Shown piece after piece: positions 5,660 through 13,752 of a stretch of 25,985 nucleotides of DNA (its first letter is position 1; every line of letters starts with the position of its first letter). The translations under genes and the position numbers were made by a program. The notes below the pieces were generated by a model, which saw nothing but the letters and a program-made list of their open reading frames with translations, was not told where the DNA came from and ran no database searches. Source of the DNA: a virus; IMG/VR virus record IMGVR_UViG_3300025266_000038, positions 1-25,985 of that record; one strand, given 5' to 3'.

Positions 5660-8600
5660 ATGGCAACTTTTGTAAATGATTTGCGGCTAACCGAATTAGC
5701 GACTGGAGAAGGCTCCGGTTCTTGGGGCACGACCACAAATGTCAGCTTAGAGCTAATTGGCGAAGCTTTAGGCTACGCGACCCAGCAGGTCTTCGGCTCT
5801 GACGCAAACGCAACGACTACGGTTGCGGATGGTGCTTCTGATCCTGCTCGCGCAATGTACTTTAAGGTTACGTCTGCGGGAAATTTGACTGCGACGAGAA
5901 CCTGTACAATTGCACCTAATACTGTAAGCCGCGTGATGTTCATTGAGAACGCAACGTCTGGCTCTCAGTCAATTGCAATCTCCCAAGGCTCTGGCGCGAA
6001 CGTCACGATCCTGACCGGAAAAACAGCAGTCGTTTATCTCGATGGTGCTGGTTCTGCTGCAGCGGTTGTCGATGCGATGGCGGGGGTCGATCCTGGTGTG
6101 ACGGATACGCTTACAGAAGTGCTTGTTGCGGGTAATGCGTCAGGTGGCACTAATATCGAATTAAGCACAACCGATAAGGTTCAATTCCGTGATGCAGCGA
6201 TCTACATCAACTCAAGCGCAGACGGCCAGCTTGATATTGTCGCAGACACAGAGATTCAGATTGCTGCGACTACAATTGATATTAATGGCGCTATTAACGC
6301 AAGTGGTGAGATTATTGCGGCTAGTTTAGATATTAGCGGCAACATAGACGTAGATGGCACAACTAATCTAGATGTCGTTGACATCGATGGTGCTGTAAAC
6401 ATGGCAACCACTGCTCTTGTTACAGGTGTTCTTACTACAACAGCGGCTACTGTGTTTAACGGTGGCTTTGCTTCTAACGCAGTTTCAACTATTAGCACAG
6501 CCGATAACAATCCACAGCTAACACTTATTTCTACTGATGCAGACGCAGACGCAGGGCCAGCATTAAAGCTGTTTAGAAATTCAGCTTCTCCGGCTGATAA
6601 TGACCTGATGGGTAAAATACAGTTCAGTGGTGATGATGACGCAGGTAATGAATCGACTTTTGCAACAATCATTGTAAAAGCAACTGATGTTTCCAACGGT
6701 GCAGAAGACGCTTCAATGATATTTTCTCCTGTTCTTGCTGACAGTTTTCCTGCGGCTCTGACGTTGACAGGAGCAGGAGCTACTTTTAATTCTAGTGTGA
6801 CGGCTGGTGGAACACTGATAGCAACCACGGGCGTTTATACCGGAGATGGTAATCTTTATGGAGTCGAAGCTGGGATTATTATGCGTGATAGTGGAGGACG
6901 CGAAATAGCAACTTTCCACGATACTGGCTTAGGAACAAGCAATGTTGCAATGGGCATCAACGCAGGTAACAGCATTCAGAGCGGGGGTAATTATAATACT
7001 GTCGTGGGCGATGAAGCGGGTACTGCGATTACTACGGGTGATAAAAACGTATTTGTTGGTTGGAGCGCAGGTGATGCTACTAATACAGCAAGCAATAATG
7101 TTGGCATAGGTGCTGAGTCTTTAACTACAAACAGTACAGGCGCTAACAATGTAGCCATAGGCACAGGCGCTTTAGCCTCTAATACAACAGCTTCTGCTAA
7201 CACCGCAGTTGGTCATGATACTTTAGTAGCAAACACCACAGGTAGAGACAATACCGCTGTAGGCTTTAGCGCAGGAGTGACTAACACTACTGGAATTGAG
7301 AATACTGCCATTGGTATGTACGCCTTGAGATTTAACACTACAGGCAATACCAACGTAGCTGTAGGCTTGCAAGCACTTCACCGAAATACAACCGCATCTA
7401 ACAACACGGCTGTTGGTATGCAGTCACTGGAGGCAAACACTACAGGCGCAGGTAATACTGCTTTAGGTTCTTTAGCTTTAGACGCAAATACCACTGCTGC
7501 TGACAATACTGCGGTTGGTTTTCAAGCATTAACGACAAATACTACGGCTGCTAACAATACTGCGGTAGGCGTAAGTGCCTTAAAACTTAATACAACAGGC
7601 GCGTCAAACACAGCCGTGGGAAGAAGTGCTTTATTAGCAAACACCACAGCGGCTAACAACACAGCAGTTGGTTATGCTTCTTTATCCGCAAACACCACAG
7701 GCGCTAGCAACACAGCTATGGGCAAAGATGCACTTAAAGCAAACACCACAGGCCTTCAAAATACTGCCATCGGTGCTTTAGCGGGTGATGCAATTAATAC
7801 GGGAGACGAAAATGTAACAGTCGGTTATAACTCTTTAACTACTAATACAAAAAGTTTTTATAATGTTGCAGTAGGTAACTCCGCTCTAGCAGCACATAAT
7901 CTTACTTCTGATGGGGCAGGGCATAACACAGGCATTGGGCATAACGCAGGAGCAGCAGTCACCACGGCAACTCACAACACCCTCATTGGTGCACTCGCAG
8001 GAGACGCTCTTACAACAGGATCGTCAAATGTTGCGGTGGGGTATTTAGCTTTAAGCTCTGACGATGTTGGTCAACACAATGTAGCTATTGGGCGACAGGC
8101 ACTAGAAAGCCTAAATATAGCCTCCGCTGCAAACACTTATAACACGGCAGTCGGTTCTAGCGCAGGAGCCGCAGTAACCACGGGCACAAATAACACTTTT
8201 ATAGGTGGTCTATCAGGAGATGCTAATACTACAGGTGGATCTAACACGGCAGTTGGTTATGCTTCTTTATCCGCAAACACTACAGCGAGTGCAAACACAG
8301 CAGTAGGTAAAAATTCTGCACTTTCAAATACTACTGGTTCTAGTTTAACGGCTCTTGGATTTGCCGCACTTCAAACCAACACCACTGGCGCTAATATGGT
8401 TGCTTTGGGTAGGGGCGCTTTACTTGCTAACACTACAGCAAGTAACGGCACAGCAGTTGGTTATCTTGCTTTAAGCGCAAACACTACAGGTGCAGGTAAT
8501 ACAGCAGTTGGTAAAGGTTCATCCTTAACAAACACCACAGGGACATTAAATGTTTCAATGGGTCAAGATTCTCTAGGACTGAACACAACCGGAGATAACA

Positions 8601-10057
8601 ATGTAGCTATAGGAGAAAGTGCTTTATATAACAATACCACAGCGAGTGCAAACACAGCAGTTGGTAAGAGTGCTTTAGTACACAACACCACAGGTACAAA
8701 TGGAGTAGCAATTGGGTTCCAAGCCTCCCTATCAAACACCACAGGAGGTCAAAACACTTCTATCGGTTGGAACGCTTTTGGTACTAATACTACAGGCTCT
8801 GACAACACGGCACTGGGTAAAAGAGCCTTACACGCCAACACAACAGCAAGTAATAATACAGCCGTTGGGACTAACTGTTTATTACTTAATACCACGGGAG
8901 CAGATAATACCGCAGTTGGTGCGTTCGCGTTAGACGCTAACACCACAGGGGCAAATAACGCCAGCCTTGGTCACCTATCTTTATCCAGCAATACAACTGG
9001 GAGTAACCATACTGCTCTTGGATATGGGGCGCTTTTAAACAATACCACAGGCGGAGATAACGTAGCTGTTGGACGGAATGCTTTAACTGCAAACACTACA
9101 GCAAGTAGTAACACCGCAGTCGGTCGGAGTGCAGGAGCCGCAGTAACCACGGGCACTCAGAATACCCTTGTAGGTGCTCTTGCAGGTGATGCACTTACTG
9201 ATGCTGACTTTAATGTGGCAATAGGTGTTACAGCTCTGGGTGGAGATACATTAGGAAGTAAATCTACAGCTATTGGTTACAGCACCCTGGTAAATCAAAA
9301 CTTTACATCAGCTACTGATACCTTTAATACGGCAGTGGGTTATGAAGCAGGTCAATCAGTAACCACGGGCGTAGAAAATACTATCGTGGGGGCGCTTGCC
9401 GCTGACGCAATGACCACTGGAGACTCTAATACATTTATTGGTAACAGCTCTGCTGGAGCCGGAGTCGTTACTGGAGATAGCAACACAGCAGTCGGTAAGT
9501 CTTCCGGCCTTAATTTGACCAGTGGTTCTAATAACTTATTTCTAGGTCACGATGCAGGTATTTCAGGAAGTCCCGGCGGTAATATAACAACAGCTTCCAA
9601 CGAAATATCTTTAGGTGATGAAAATATCAGTGCCGCAAATATCCAAGTAGATTGGACAGTAGCTTCTGATGCAAGAGACAAGACAGACTTCACTGCCCTA
9701 GACCTTGGCTTAGACTTTGTAAAAGCTCTAGCACCTGTCACGTACAAGTGGGACAAGCGTTCTAAGTATGGTGACAAGACCGCTGATGATTATGACCTCA
9801 ACGCACAGACTCCAGACGGCACTCACAAAGAAGATTGGCTAGACATTGGTTTTAAAGCTCAAGAAGTAGAAGCCCTAGAAATAGCGGCAGGTTACAACAA
9901 GAGCAATAAGACTAACCTAGTCTCTAGTCACACAGGTGATGGCAAGCAGATGGGTCTACAGTACAGCAAGTTTGTACCAATCCTAGTCAAAGCTATGCAA
10001 GAACAAAACGCCTTAATCGAAGCATTAACCGCACGAATCGCAACCTTAGAAGGATAA
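5660..10057 (+). CDS. Giant tail fibre with YadA-head-like repeats and S74 intramolecular chaperone
   Basis: A 1465-residue fibre. Residues 1-140 form a conserved-looking virion-attachment region (TGEGSGSWGTTTN near the start). Residues about 140-425 are a beta-rich shaft with an IDINGAI / LDISGNIDVDG pattern. Residues about 428-1320 contain roughly fifty 17-residue units of the type NTAVG-x-x-AL-x-x-NTTG, like the left-handed parallel beta-roll of trimeric YadA-type adhesins. Residues about 1335-1465 match the Peptidase S74 domain: ASDARDKTDF with the Ser-Asp cleavage site, and GFKAQEVE at about 1397. This domain trimerises and folds the fibre, then cuts itself off, and ends in a coiled coil. 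The protein is probably the receptor-binding fibre. A ribosome-binding site (AAGAAGGGG) precedes the start. Confidence 0.9.
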   Translation: MATFVNDLRLTELATGEGSGSWGTTTNVSLELIGEALGYATQQVFGSDANATTTVADGASDPARAMYFKVTSAGNLTATRTCTIAPNTVSRVMFIENATSGSQSIAISQGSGANVTILTGKTAVVYLDGAGSAAAVVDAMAGVDPGVTDTLTEVLVAGNASGGTNIELSTTDKVQFRDAAIYINSSADGQLDIVADTEIQIAATTIDINGAINASGEIIAASLDISGNIDVDGTTNLDVVDIDGAVNMATTALVTGVLTTTAATVFNGGFASNAVSTISTADNNPQLTLISTDADADAGPALKLFRNSASPADNDLMGKIQFSGDDDAGNESTFATIIVKATDVSNGAEDASMIFSPVLADSFPAALTLTGAGATFNSSVTAGGTLIATTGVYTGDGNLYGVEAGIIMRDSGGREIATFHDTGLGTSNVAMGINAGNSIQSGGNYNTVVGDEAGTAITTGDKNVFVGWSAGDATNTASNNVGIGAESLTTNSTGANNVAIGTGALASNTTASANTAVGHDTLVANTTGRDNTAVGFSAGVTNTTGIENTAIGMYALRFNTTGNTNVAVGLQALHRNTTASNNTAVGMQSLEANTTGAGNTALGSLALDANTTAADNTAVGFQALTTNTTAANNTAVGVSALKLNTTGASNTAVGRSALLANTTAANNTAVGYASLSANTTGASNTAMGKDALKANTTGLQNTAIGALAGDAINTGDENVTVGYNSLTTNTKSFYNVAVGNSALAAHNLTSDGAGHNTGIGHNAGAAVTTATHNTLIGALAGDALTTGSSNVAVGYLALSSDDVGQHNVAIGRQALESLNIASAANTYNTAVGSSAGAAVTTGTNNTFIGGLSGDANTTGGSNTAVGYASLSANTTASANTAVGKNSALSNTTGSSLTALGFAALQTNTTGANMVALGRGALLANTTASNGTAVGYLALSANTTGAGNTAVGKGSSLTNTTGTLNVSMGQDSLGLNTTGDNNVAIGESALYNNTTASANTAVGKSALVHNTTGTNGVAIGFQASLSNTTGGQNTSIGWNAFGTNTTGSDNTALGKRALHANTTASNNTAVGTNCLLLNTTGADNTAVGAFALDANTTGANNASLGHLSLSSNTTGSNHTALGYGALLNNTTGGDNVAVGRNALTANTTASSNTAVGRSAGAAVTTGTQNTLVGALAGDALTDADFNVAIGVTALGGDTLGSKSTAIGYSTLVNQNFTSATDTFNTAVGYEAGQSVTTGVENTIVGALAADAMTTGDSNTFIGNSSAGAGVVTGDSNTAVGKSSGLNLTSGSNNLFLGHDAGISGSPGGNITTASNEISLGDENISAANIQVDWTVASDARDKTDFTALDLGLDFVKALAPVTYKWDKRSKYGDKTADDYDLNAQTPDGTHKEDWLDIGFKAQEVEALEIAAGYNKSNKTNLVSSHTGDGKQMGLQYSKFVPILVKAMQEQNALIEALTARIATLEG
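6941..9620 (+). repeat. 51-bp coding repeats of the tail fibre
   Basis: A long array with 51-bp periodicity encodes NTAVG-type units. It is broken at about 7015, 7945, 8161, 9131 and 9347 by variant units encoding AG-x-x-VTTG-x-x-NT and ALAGDALTTG. Some stretches are identical at DNA level: 32 bases at 7664-7695 recur at 8249-8280. The array can expand, contract or recombine, and is also prone to assembly collapse. Confidence 0.85.
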
Positions 10058-10063
10058 ATAATC

Positions 10064-10306
10064 ATGGCAAGAACAGCAGAAGAACTAGCGCAAGACTACT
10101 CAGGAATGGGTGACAGCATATCTCTTATCACCGCAGTTATTGCAGGAAACTCTATGGCAGAAGAGATTGCCGCAGAACGACAGGGTTGTGTTGATCGTAA
10201 CACTCAGCACCTTGAGCTTATGAAAGCTAAGAGCGACTGGGGCAGTGAAGACTTTACTGCGACTGACTCAGCTATTTCAGCGGGTAACGGCTACACAGCC
10301 TCATAG
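10064..10306 (+). CDS. Hypothetical protein (80 aa) following the tail fibre
   Basis: An 80-residue protein starting six bases after the fibre stop, with an AAGGA element about ten bases upstream. The N-terminus is helical and acidic (MARTAEELAQDYSGMGDSIS), a mid-region is Ala/Glu-rich, and the tail is Gly/Ser/Thr-rich (SAISAGNGYTAS). There is no membrane segment, signal peptide or recognised domain. Small proteins directly after S74 fibres are often fibre assembly helpers or attachment proteins, but nothing here proves it. Confidence 0.7.
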   Translation: MARTAEELAQDYSGMGDSISLITAVIAGNSMAEEIAAERQGCVDRNTQHLELMKAKSDWGSEDFTATDSAISAGNGYTAS

Positions 10307-10316
10307 GAGAAACGTT

Positions 10317-10352
10317 GTGGCTATAAACACAACTGATGGATGTTACGCCTAG
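10317..10352 (+). promoter_or_regulatory. Possible 11-codon leader ORF before the first secreted protein
   Basis: The only strong Shine-Dalgarno here (AGGAG, 10305-10309) is about 30 bases from the ATG at 10340, too far for normal initiation. It is ideally placed for GTG at 10317. That frame encodes 11 residues and stops at 10350-10352, overlapping the next start. This would allow translational coupling. Confidence 0.35.
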
Positions 10353-11056
10353 CTTTGCTACTACTGCCCCTTCTATCTTTCGCGGCCGAGCAAGCTGTGA
10401 TCGACGGTTTTGATAGCAATAACGCGCAAGATGGTAGCCTGAATACGAATACAGTAGATAGCACGGTTAGCAGCAATAACCAGTCAGAAGATCGCTCGGT
10501 CAGCAACACCTACAACGGTGCAGGGTCAAGCTCGGATATACCGGTTGGATCTGCTATAGCTCCAAGCTATATGAGTAATGGGATCGAAACTTGCCTGCAA
10601 GGCAGAGGAAGCAGCTTGCAGACGAATATACTGGGCTTTACAAGGGGCAGTTACGCGGCTGATGAAGACTGCAACCGCCGTAGAGATTCTAAGGTTTTAA
10701 GTGATCTTGGCATGAAGGTTGCCGCTATATCTCGAATGTGTGAAAGCTTAGAGGTCTGGCGCTCCATGTTCCTAAGCGGTACCCCATGCCCTATGCTAAA
10801 TGCAAGTAAGTTAATCGTCGGTAAACGCGCTTTTTTGTTAATGAAACGTCAGCCTGAGACATATATTCCTGATTACGGTAGGGTTAAGATGTTACGTAGG
10901 TGGGATCACGACAAGGATGAATGGGTCGTGACTCCTCGGTACAACAAGCATCAGGCTTGGTATAACAAATTATTGGCGAATGGTGACGTTGATGAAGGTC
11001 AAAATGTTGACAGCGGCGAGTCTGTTTCTGCTCGCTACCGAAGCTCAATCAAATGA
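10340..11056 (+). CDS. Secreted hypothetical protein with Sec signal peptide (238 aa)
   Basis: A 238-residue protein beginning MLRLALLLLPLLSFAAEQ, a clear Sec signal peptide with probable cleavage after the SFA/A region. The mature N-terminus (about residues 25-70) is Ser/Asn/Asp-rich and probably disordered. The C-terminal half is compact, with four Cys in the mature part (in ETCLQ, EDCNR, RMCES and GTPCP) that could form two disulfides in the periplasm. An in-frame stop lies two codons upstream, so ATG 10340 is the only sensible start; translation may be coupled to a short leader frame. Its 3' end overlaps the next gene, which is also exported. No family is recognised. An envelope role during infection or lysis is inferred. 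Confidence 0.7.
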   Translation: MLRLALLLLPLLSFAAEQAVIDGFDSNNAQDGSLNTNTVDSTVSSNNQSEDRSVSNTYNGAGSSSDIPVGSAIAPSYMSNGIETCLQGRGSSLQTNILGFTRGSYAADEDCNRRRDSKVLSDLGMKVAAISRMCESLEVWRSMFLSGTPCPMLNASKLIVGKRAFLLMKRQPETYIPDYGRVKMLRRWDHDKDEWVVTPRYNKHQAWYNKLLANGDVDEGQNVDSGESVSARYRSSIK

Positions 11057-11840
11057 GCTAGACAATCTAATTAATGCCAGCTCTGAGATTGTCAGTCAAA
11101 TCGACCGGGGAATTAAGCTTGCTGGCGCTGGATACGGTTATGCGAATGCCGGTGGTGCTCTGTCGAATGGTCAATTAGCTGGAGCCGCACACATCAGCAC
11201 TGAACAGCTTAACGCTTATAATGCTGCGCTTGGCAACATGAGTACCTACCAAGCGTATGGGGATGTGCAGGCGCTACTTGAAACTCAGGCGGCTAACGAA
11301 TTAGAGCTAATGGATAACGCGATTTCAGAGTTCACGGAGGTTGTGGTCGAAATGATTTCTGTGGTCCAGGTCGCAGAAATTGCAGCAGAGGCTGAGACCC
11401 CTGATGATAAGGCGGCAGTACAAGAGTACGTTGTTGCGAACGGGTCAGCACTAACCATCACTTCTGACGAGGTGGACACTTATAACCAATCGCTTGATGA
11501 CATCGAAGAACACGGCAATAACGCATCAGCCTACCTTGGCGTAGCTGCTAACGCAGAGGCTGTAGAATTTTTGCAGCAGGGGGCGGAGGATAACAACTCT
11601 AACGCGGACCTCGGCACGTTAACCTTTAGTCAAGACCAGGCGTGGGTAAGCTTAGCTTACGCTGGAACTAACAACTTGAGCGCTGTTTACATTGATAATC
11701 GCCAAGGCAGCTTCGGCATGAACTTTTATCTCAGTGAAGCCGATATACTTGCCGCTGGGGCGCAGAGCGAACTGTATTTGACGGGGCCAACAGCTCTTGG
11801 ATATCAGTGCTTTATGTTCCGAGAAGATTGTGACCCATGA
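10992..11840 (+). CDS. Second secreted hypothetical protein with signal peptide (282 aa)
   Basis: A protein with the signal peptide MKVKMLTAASLFLLATEAQS followed by NELDNLINASSE. Start choices are ATG at 10980, 10992 or 11004. The one at 10992 gives the most typical signal peptide, with two Lys before the hydrophobic core. The mature chain is acidic, Ala-rich and largely helical up to about residue 190. It then has a beta-rich C-terminal domain (DQAWVSLAYAGTNNLSAVY) and two late Cys (YQCFMFREDC). The gene overlaps its upstream neighbour by about 65 bases, so the signal-peptide coding is embedded in that gene's 3' end. No family is recognised. The two adjacent exported proteins may function as a pair in the periplasm (inference). 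Confidence 0.68.
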   Translation: MKVKMLTAASLFLLATEAQSNELDNLINASSEIVSQIDRGIKLAGAGYGYANAGGALSNGQLAGAAHISTEQLNAYNAALGNMSTYQAYGDVQALLETQAANELELMDNAISEFTEVVVEMISVVQVAEIAAEAETPDDKAAVQEYVVANGSALTITSDEVDTYNQSLDDIEEHGNNASAYLGVAANAEAVEFLQQGAEDNNSNADLGTLTFSQDQAWVSLAYAGTNNLSAVYIDNRQGSFGMNFYLSEADILAAGAQSELYLTGPTALGYQCFMFREDCDP

Positions 11841-12367
11841 GCCTTGAGGATGCAGAATTAACGATAGGCGGGGTCAGCTTTAAGGGTGTGTATATCGCCA
11901 TCTTGCTATCTCTTTCGACTACAATCGGTGGAGGTGTGTGGACAGCCAGCAGCTTGTATAGCAGGCTTGAGGCGCTAGAAGTACTTGATATTCCAGAACT
12001 GGGGCCGCTAGAGGAAAAACTGTTGACCGCAGAGCAAGATCTAAAAAGCGAGATTGAGTTAATCAAGCAAGAGTTAGAGGCAAATGATGTCAGTCAACTG
12101 CAAGGTAAACTTGCAACTTTGGGCGTAAGTCTGCAAACTATTGCAGAGCAACAGAGTAAGCTACTATTAATTGGCGACAAAGTAACTAAGCTGGAAAACG
12201 ACATTCAGAGCATGCGGGGCGTAGTTGCTGCGGCAGAGGTCGCAACAAATGCTCTCAAAGATGGTCAATTTGACCGTAATCGCATTGAGGATAAACTAAA
12301 AAAGATAGATACTGAGATTGATGACCTTTGGTCTGGAATGGACTATCTTTCAAATCCGTTAAACTAG
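11837..12367 (+). CDS. Membrane-anchored coiled-coil protein (possible inner spanin-like)
   Basis: A 176-residue protein overlapping the previous stop (ATGA). Residues about 17-37 form one transmembrane segment (VYIAILLSLSTTIGGGVW). From residue 42 to about 165 the chain is long heptad-like coiled coil, rich in Leu, Glu and Lys. This topology (short N-terminus, single membrane anchor, extended coiled coil) resembles inner-membrane spanins or other phage envelope-disruption proteins. Its position between exported proteins and the holin/lysozyme genes fits. No outer-membrane spanin lipoprotein partner with a lipobox is visible, so the assignment is tentative; a structural membrane or injection protein is an alternative. 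Confidence 0.6.
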   Translation: MSLEDAELTIGGVSFKGVYIAILLSLSTTIGGGVWTASSLYSRLEALEVLDIPELGPLEEKLLTAEQDLKSEIELIKQELEANDVSQLQGKLATLGVSLQTIAEQQSKLLLIGDKVTKLENDIQSMRGVVAAAEVATNALKDGQFDRNRIEDKLKKIDTEIDDLWSGMDYLSNPLN

Positions 12368-12375
12368 GAAAAGGT

Positions 12376-12639
12376 ATGAGTGAGCAACAAGAGCAGCAAC
12401 CGGTAATGTTAAGCATTGGCGATCAAGAGTATGACGTAAATGAACTCGGAAACGACTCGAAGGTTCACTACATCGAGGTGGTTAACTTGCGCAAACAGCT
12501 TGGTGATTTGCGGAATCAGATTGCGGCAGCTCAGCAGCAAAGTGTTAATTTACAGGTTGCGTTAGGCTTTCGCGAGAACGCCCTGCGCGACTCGATCCAA
12601 GCGGTTGAAGAATCGGAACAGGAAGCGGCTGAAGAATAA
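12376..12639 (+). CDS. Small soluble coiled-coil protein (DUF6447-like layout)
   Basis: An 87-residue protein starting at ATG 12376 after AGGAAAAGG; an earlier in-frame start inside the previous gene is less likely. It begins with a Gln/Glu-rich stretch, followed by a short beta motif (LSIGDQEYDVNELG). A helical region (VVNLRKQLGDLRNQIAAAQQ) and an acidic tail come next. The IGDQEYDVNEL-then-helix layout recalls small phage proteins grouped as DUF6447, but I judge this by eye only. Its function is unknown. It sits within the envelope/lysis module, and its stop overlaps the next start (TAATG). Confidence 0.65.
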   Translation: MSEQQEQQPVMLSIGDQEYDVNELGNDSKVHYIEVVNLRKQLGDLRNQIAAAQQQSVNLQVALGFRENALRDSIQAVEESEQEAAEE

Positions 12640-12839
12640 TGGCTCAGACTGACGCGAACAAAGCTCTAAAGAAGATTGATATTCATGAGGCGGAATGCGC
12701 ATTGAGATACGATTCAATCAAAGAGCGGCTAGACTCAGGGTCTCAACGATTTGACAAGTTAGAGAAGATGATCTGGGGGATTTACCCCGTAATGATTGCT
12801 TCTTTAATTGCGATTGTTGGATTGGTTTTGACCAAATGA
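12639..12839 (+). CDS. XhlA-like small membrane protein (holin-associated)
   Basis: A 66-residue protein with a soluble, charged N-terminal helix (residues 1-44, ending RLDSGSQRFDKLEKMIWG) and one C-terminal transmembrane segment at about 45-64 (IYPVMIASLIAIVGLVL). This layout, including the RFDKLE-x-x-IWG junction, matches the haemolysin XhlA family. Those proteins associate with the membrane and act with holins and endolysins in cell lysis. It overlaps genes on both sides (TAATG before, ATGA after), placing it in one translational unit with the 3TM-type holin and lysozyme. The family assignment is by pattern and is fairly likely. Confidence 0.7.
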   Translation: MAQTDANKALKKIDIHEAECALRYDSIKERLDSGSQRFDKLEKMIWGIYPVMIASLIAIVGLVLTK

Positions 12840-13309
12840 AGTTTAACGCAATCAAAGGTTTAATCGGTACGCTGGCACCTACTATTGGCCAAGCGCTCGG
12901 CGGACCTTTAGGCGGCGCAGCGGCTCAAACGATAGCCTCGGTTTTGGGGTGCAAGCCTGATGAAAATAGTATTGAACAGGCGGTTCAGGCTGCGTCACCA
13001 GAGCAGCTTGCTGAAATTAAAAATGCGGAATTAGGCTTTAAGACCAGAATGAAGGAGCTGGATGTGGATGTTTTCAAACTCGAAACAGAAGATATCCAAC
13101 ACGCTCGCTCAACGTTTAAGGGCGATTGGACTCCAAAGTTTATTGCAGTCGCGCTCGTATTCTTTTTCGGCGGCTATATTGCTCTGGTCACGTTACAAGA
13201 CCCCACTGCTAACGATGACGGTATTGTTAACCTTGTTCTCGGCTATCTTGGCGGGATTGTCAGCAGTATTATATCTTTTTACTACGGTGCCTCTCATAAG
13301 CATGACTAA
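12836..13309 (+). CDS. Probable holin (GTA-holin 3TM-like)
   Basis: A 157-residue membrane protein. A Gly/Ala-rich hydrophobic N-terminal segment (residues 5-37) is followed by a soluble helical region (about 42-95). Two strong transmembrane segments come at about 101-120 (FIAVALVFFFGGYIALVTL) and 129-150 (VNLVLGYLGGIVSSIISFYY). The order (Gly-rich N-terminus, charged middle ending FKGDWTPKF, paired C-terminal membrane helices, short basic/His tail) resembles holins of the gene-transfer-agent 3TM type. Holins form lesions in the inner membrane that release the endolysin. The gene lies directly before the lysozyme, overlapping it by one base. Confidence in the holin role comes from topology plus position. 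Confidence 0.78.
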   Translation: MKFNAIKGLIGTLAPTIGQALGGPLGGAAAQTIASVLGCKPDENSIEQAVQAASPEQLAEIKNAELGFKTRMKELDVDVFKLETEDIQHARSTFKGDWTPKFIAVALVFFFGGYIALVTLQDPTANDDGIVNLVLGYLGGIVSSIISFYYGASHKHD

Positions 13310-13752
13310 TGAAAACTAGCGAAGAAGGTATATCCTTAATTAAAAAATTTGAGGGCTGTGAGCTTGATGCTTACCAGTGCTCTGCAGACGTGTGGACGAT
13401 TGGGTATGGGCATACTAACAAGGTTAAAGAAGGCGATACTTGCAGCCAAGCAGATGCTGATCGAATGCTTGCGCAAGATTTGGAAGAGTTTGAAGGATAC
13501 GTTGAAAAAGCAATAGGCGTCCCTTTGGAACAAAATGAATTCGACGCTTTGGTTGCGTGGACTTACAACTTGGGTCCAAGTAATCTTAGGTCGTCAACCA
13601 TGTTGAAGCGTTTAAACGACAGTAGTTTTGACGAAGTACCATCTGAAATGCGCCGATGGAATAAGGCTGCTGGCAAAGTTGTCAACGGTCTAGTCCGCAG
13701 AAGAGAGGCTGAGGCGCTGTTATTCAAGAACAAAGATTGGAGTCATGTCTGA
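13309..13752 (+). CDS. Endolysin: GH24 (T4/P22-type) lysozyme
   Basis: A 147-residue muramidase that cleaves the glycan backbone of peptidoglycan. The catalytic segment runs KKFEG (Glu15), then Cys24, then Thr30 in VWTIGYGHT. This fits the known E-x8-(D/C)-x5-T pattern of the family, with Cys in the position where T4 lysozyme has Asp. Further family features are FDALVAWTYNLG and the C-terminal GLVRRREAE. Length is normal for phage lysozymes (about 145-165). There is no signal peptide or SAR anchor, so release depends on the holin encoded just upstream. The start overlaps the preceding stop (TAATG), and the end overlaps the terminase start by eight bases. Confidence 0.94.
   Translation: MKTSEEGISLIKKFEGCELDAYQCSADVWTIGYGHTNKVKEGDTCSQADADRMLAQDLEEFEGYVEKAIGVPLEQNEFDALVAWTYNLGPSNLRSSTMLKRLNDSSFDEVPSEMRRWNKAAGKVVNGLVRRREAEALLFKNKDWSHV

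Noticed and set aside
6256-6828. Minus-strand frame of 190 codons inside the tail fibre
   Set aside because: It is a by-product of the Ala/Thr/Val-rich coding on the plus strand; its translation is low-complexity Val/Ala/Pro/Ser.
6941-9620. CRISPR-like regularly spaced repeats
   Set aside because: The 51-bp periodicity is in frame, encodes a known repeat type, and has no constant repeat with unique spacers.
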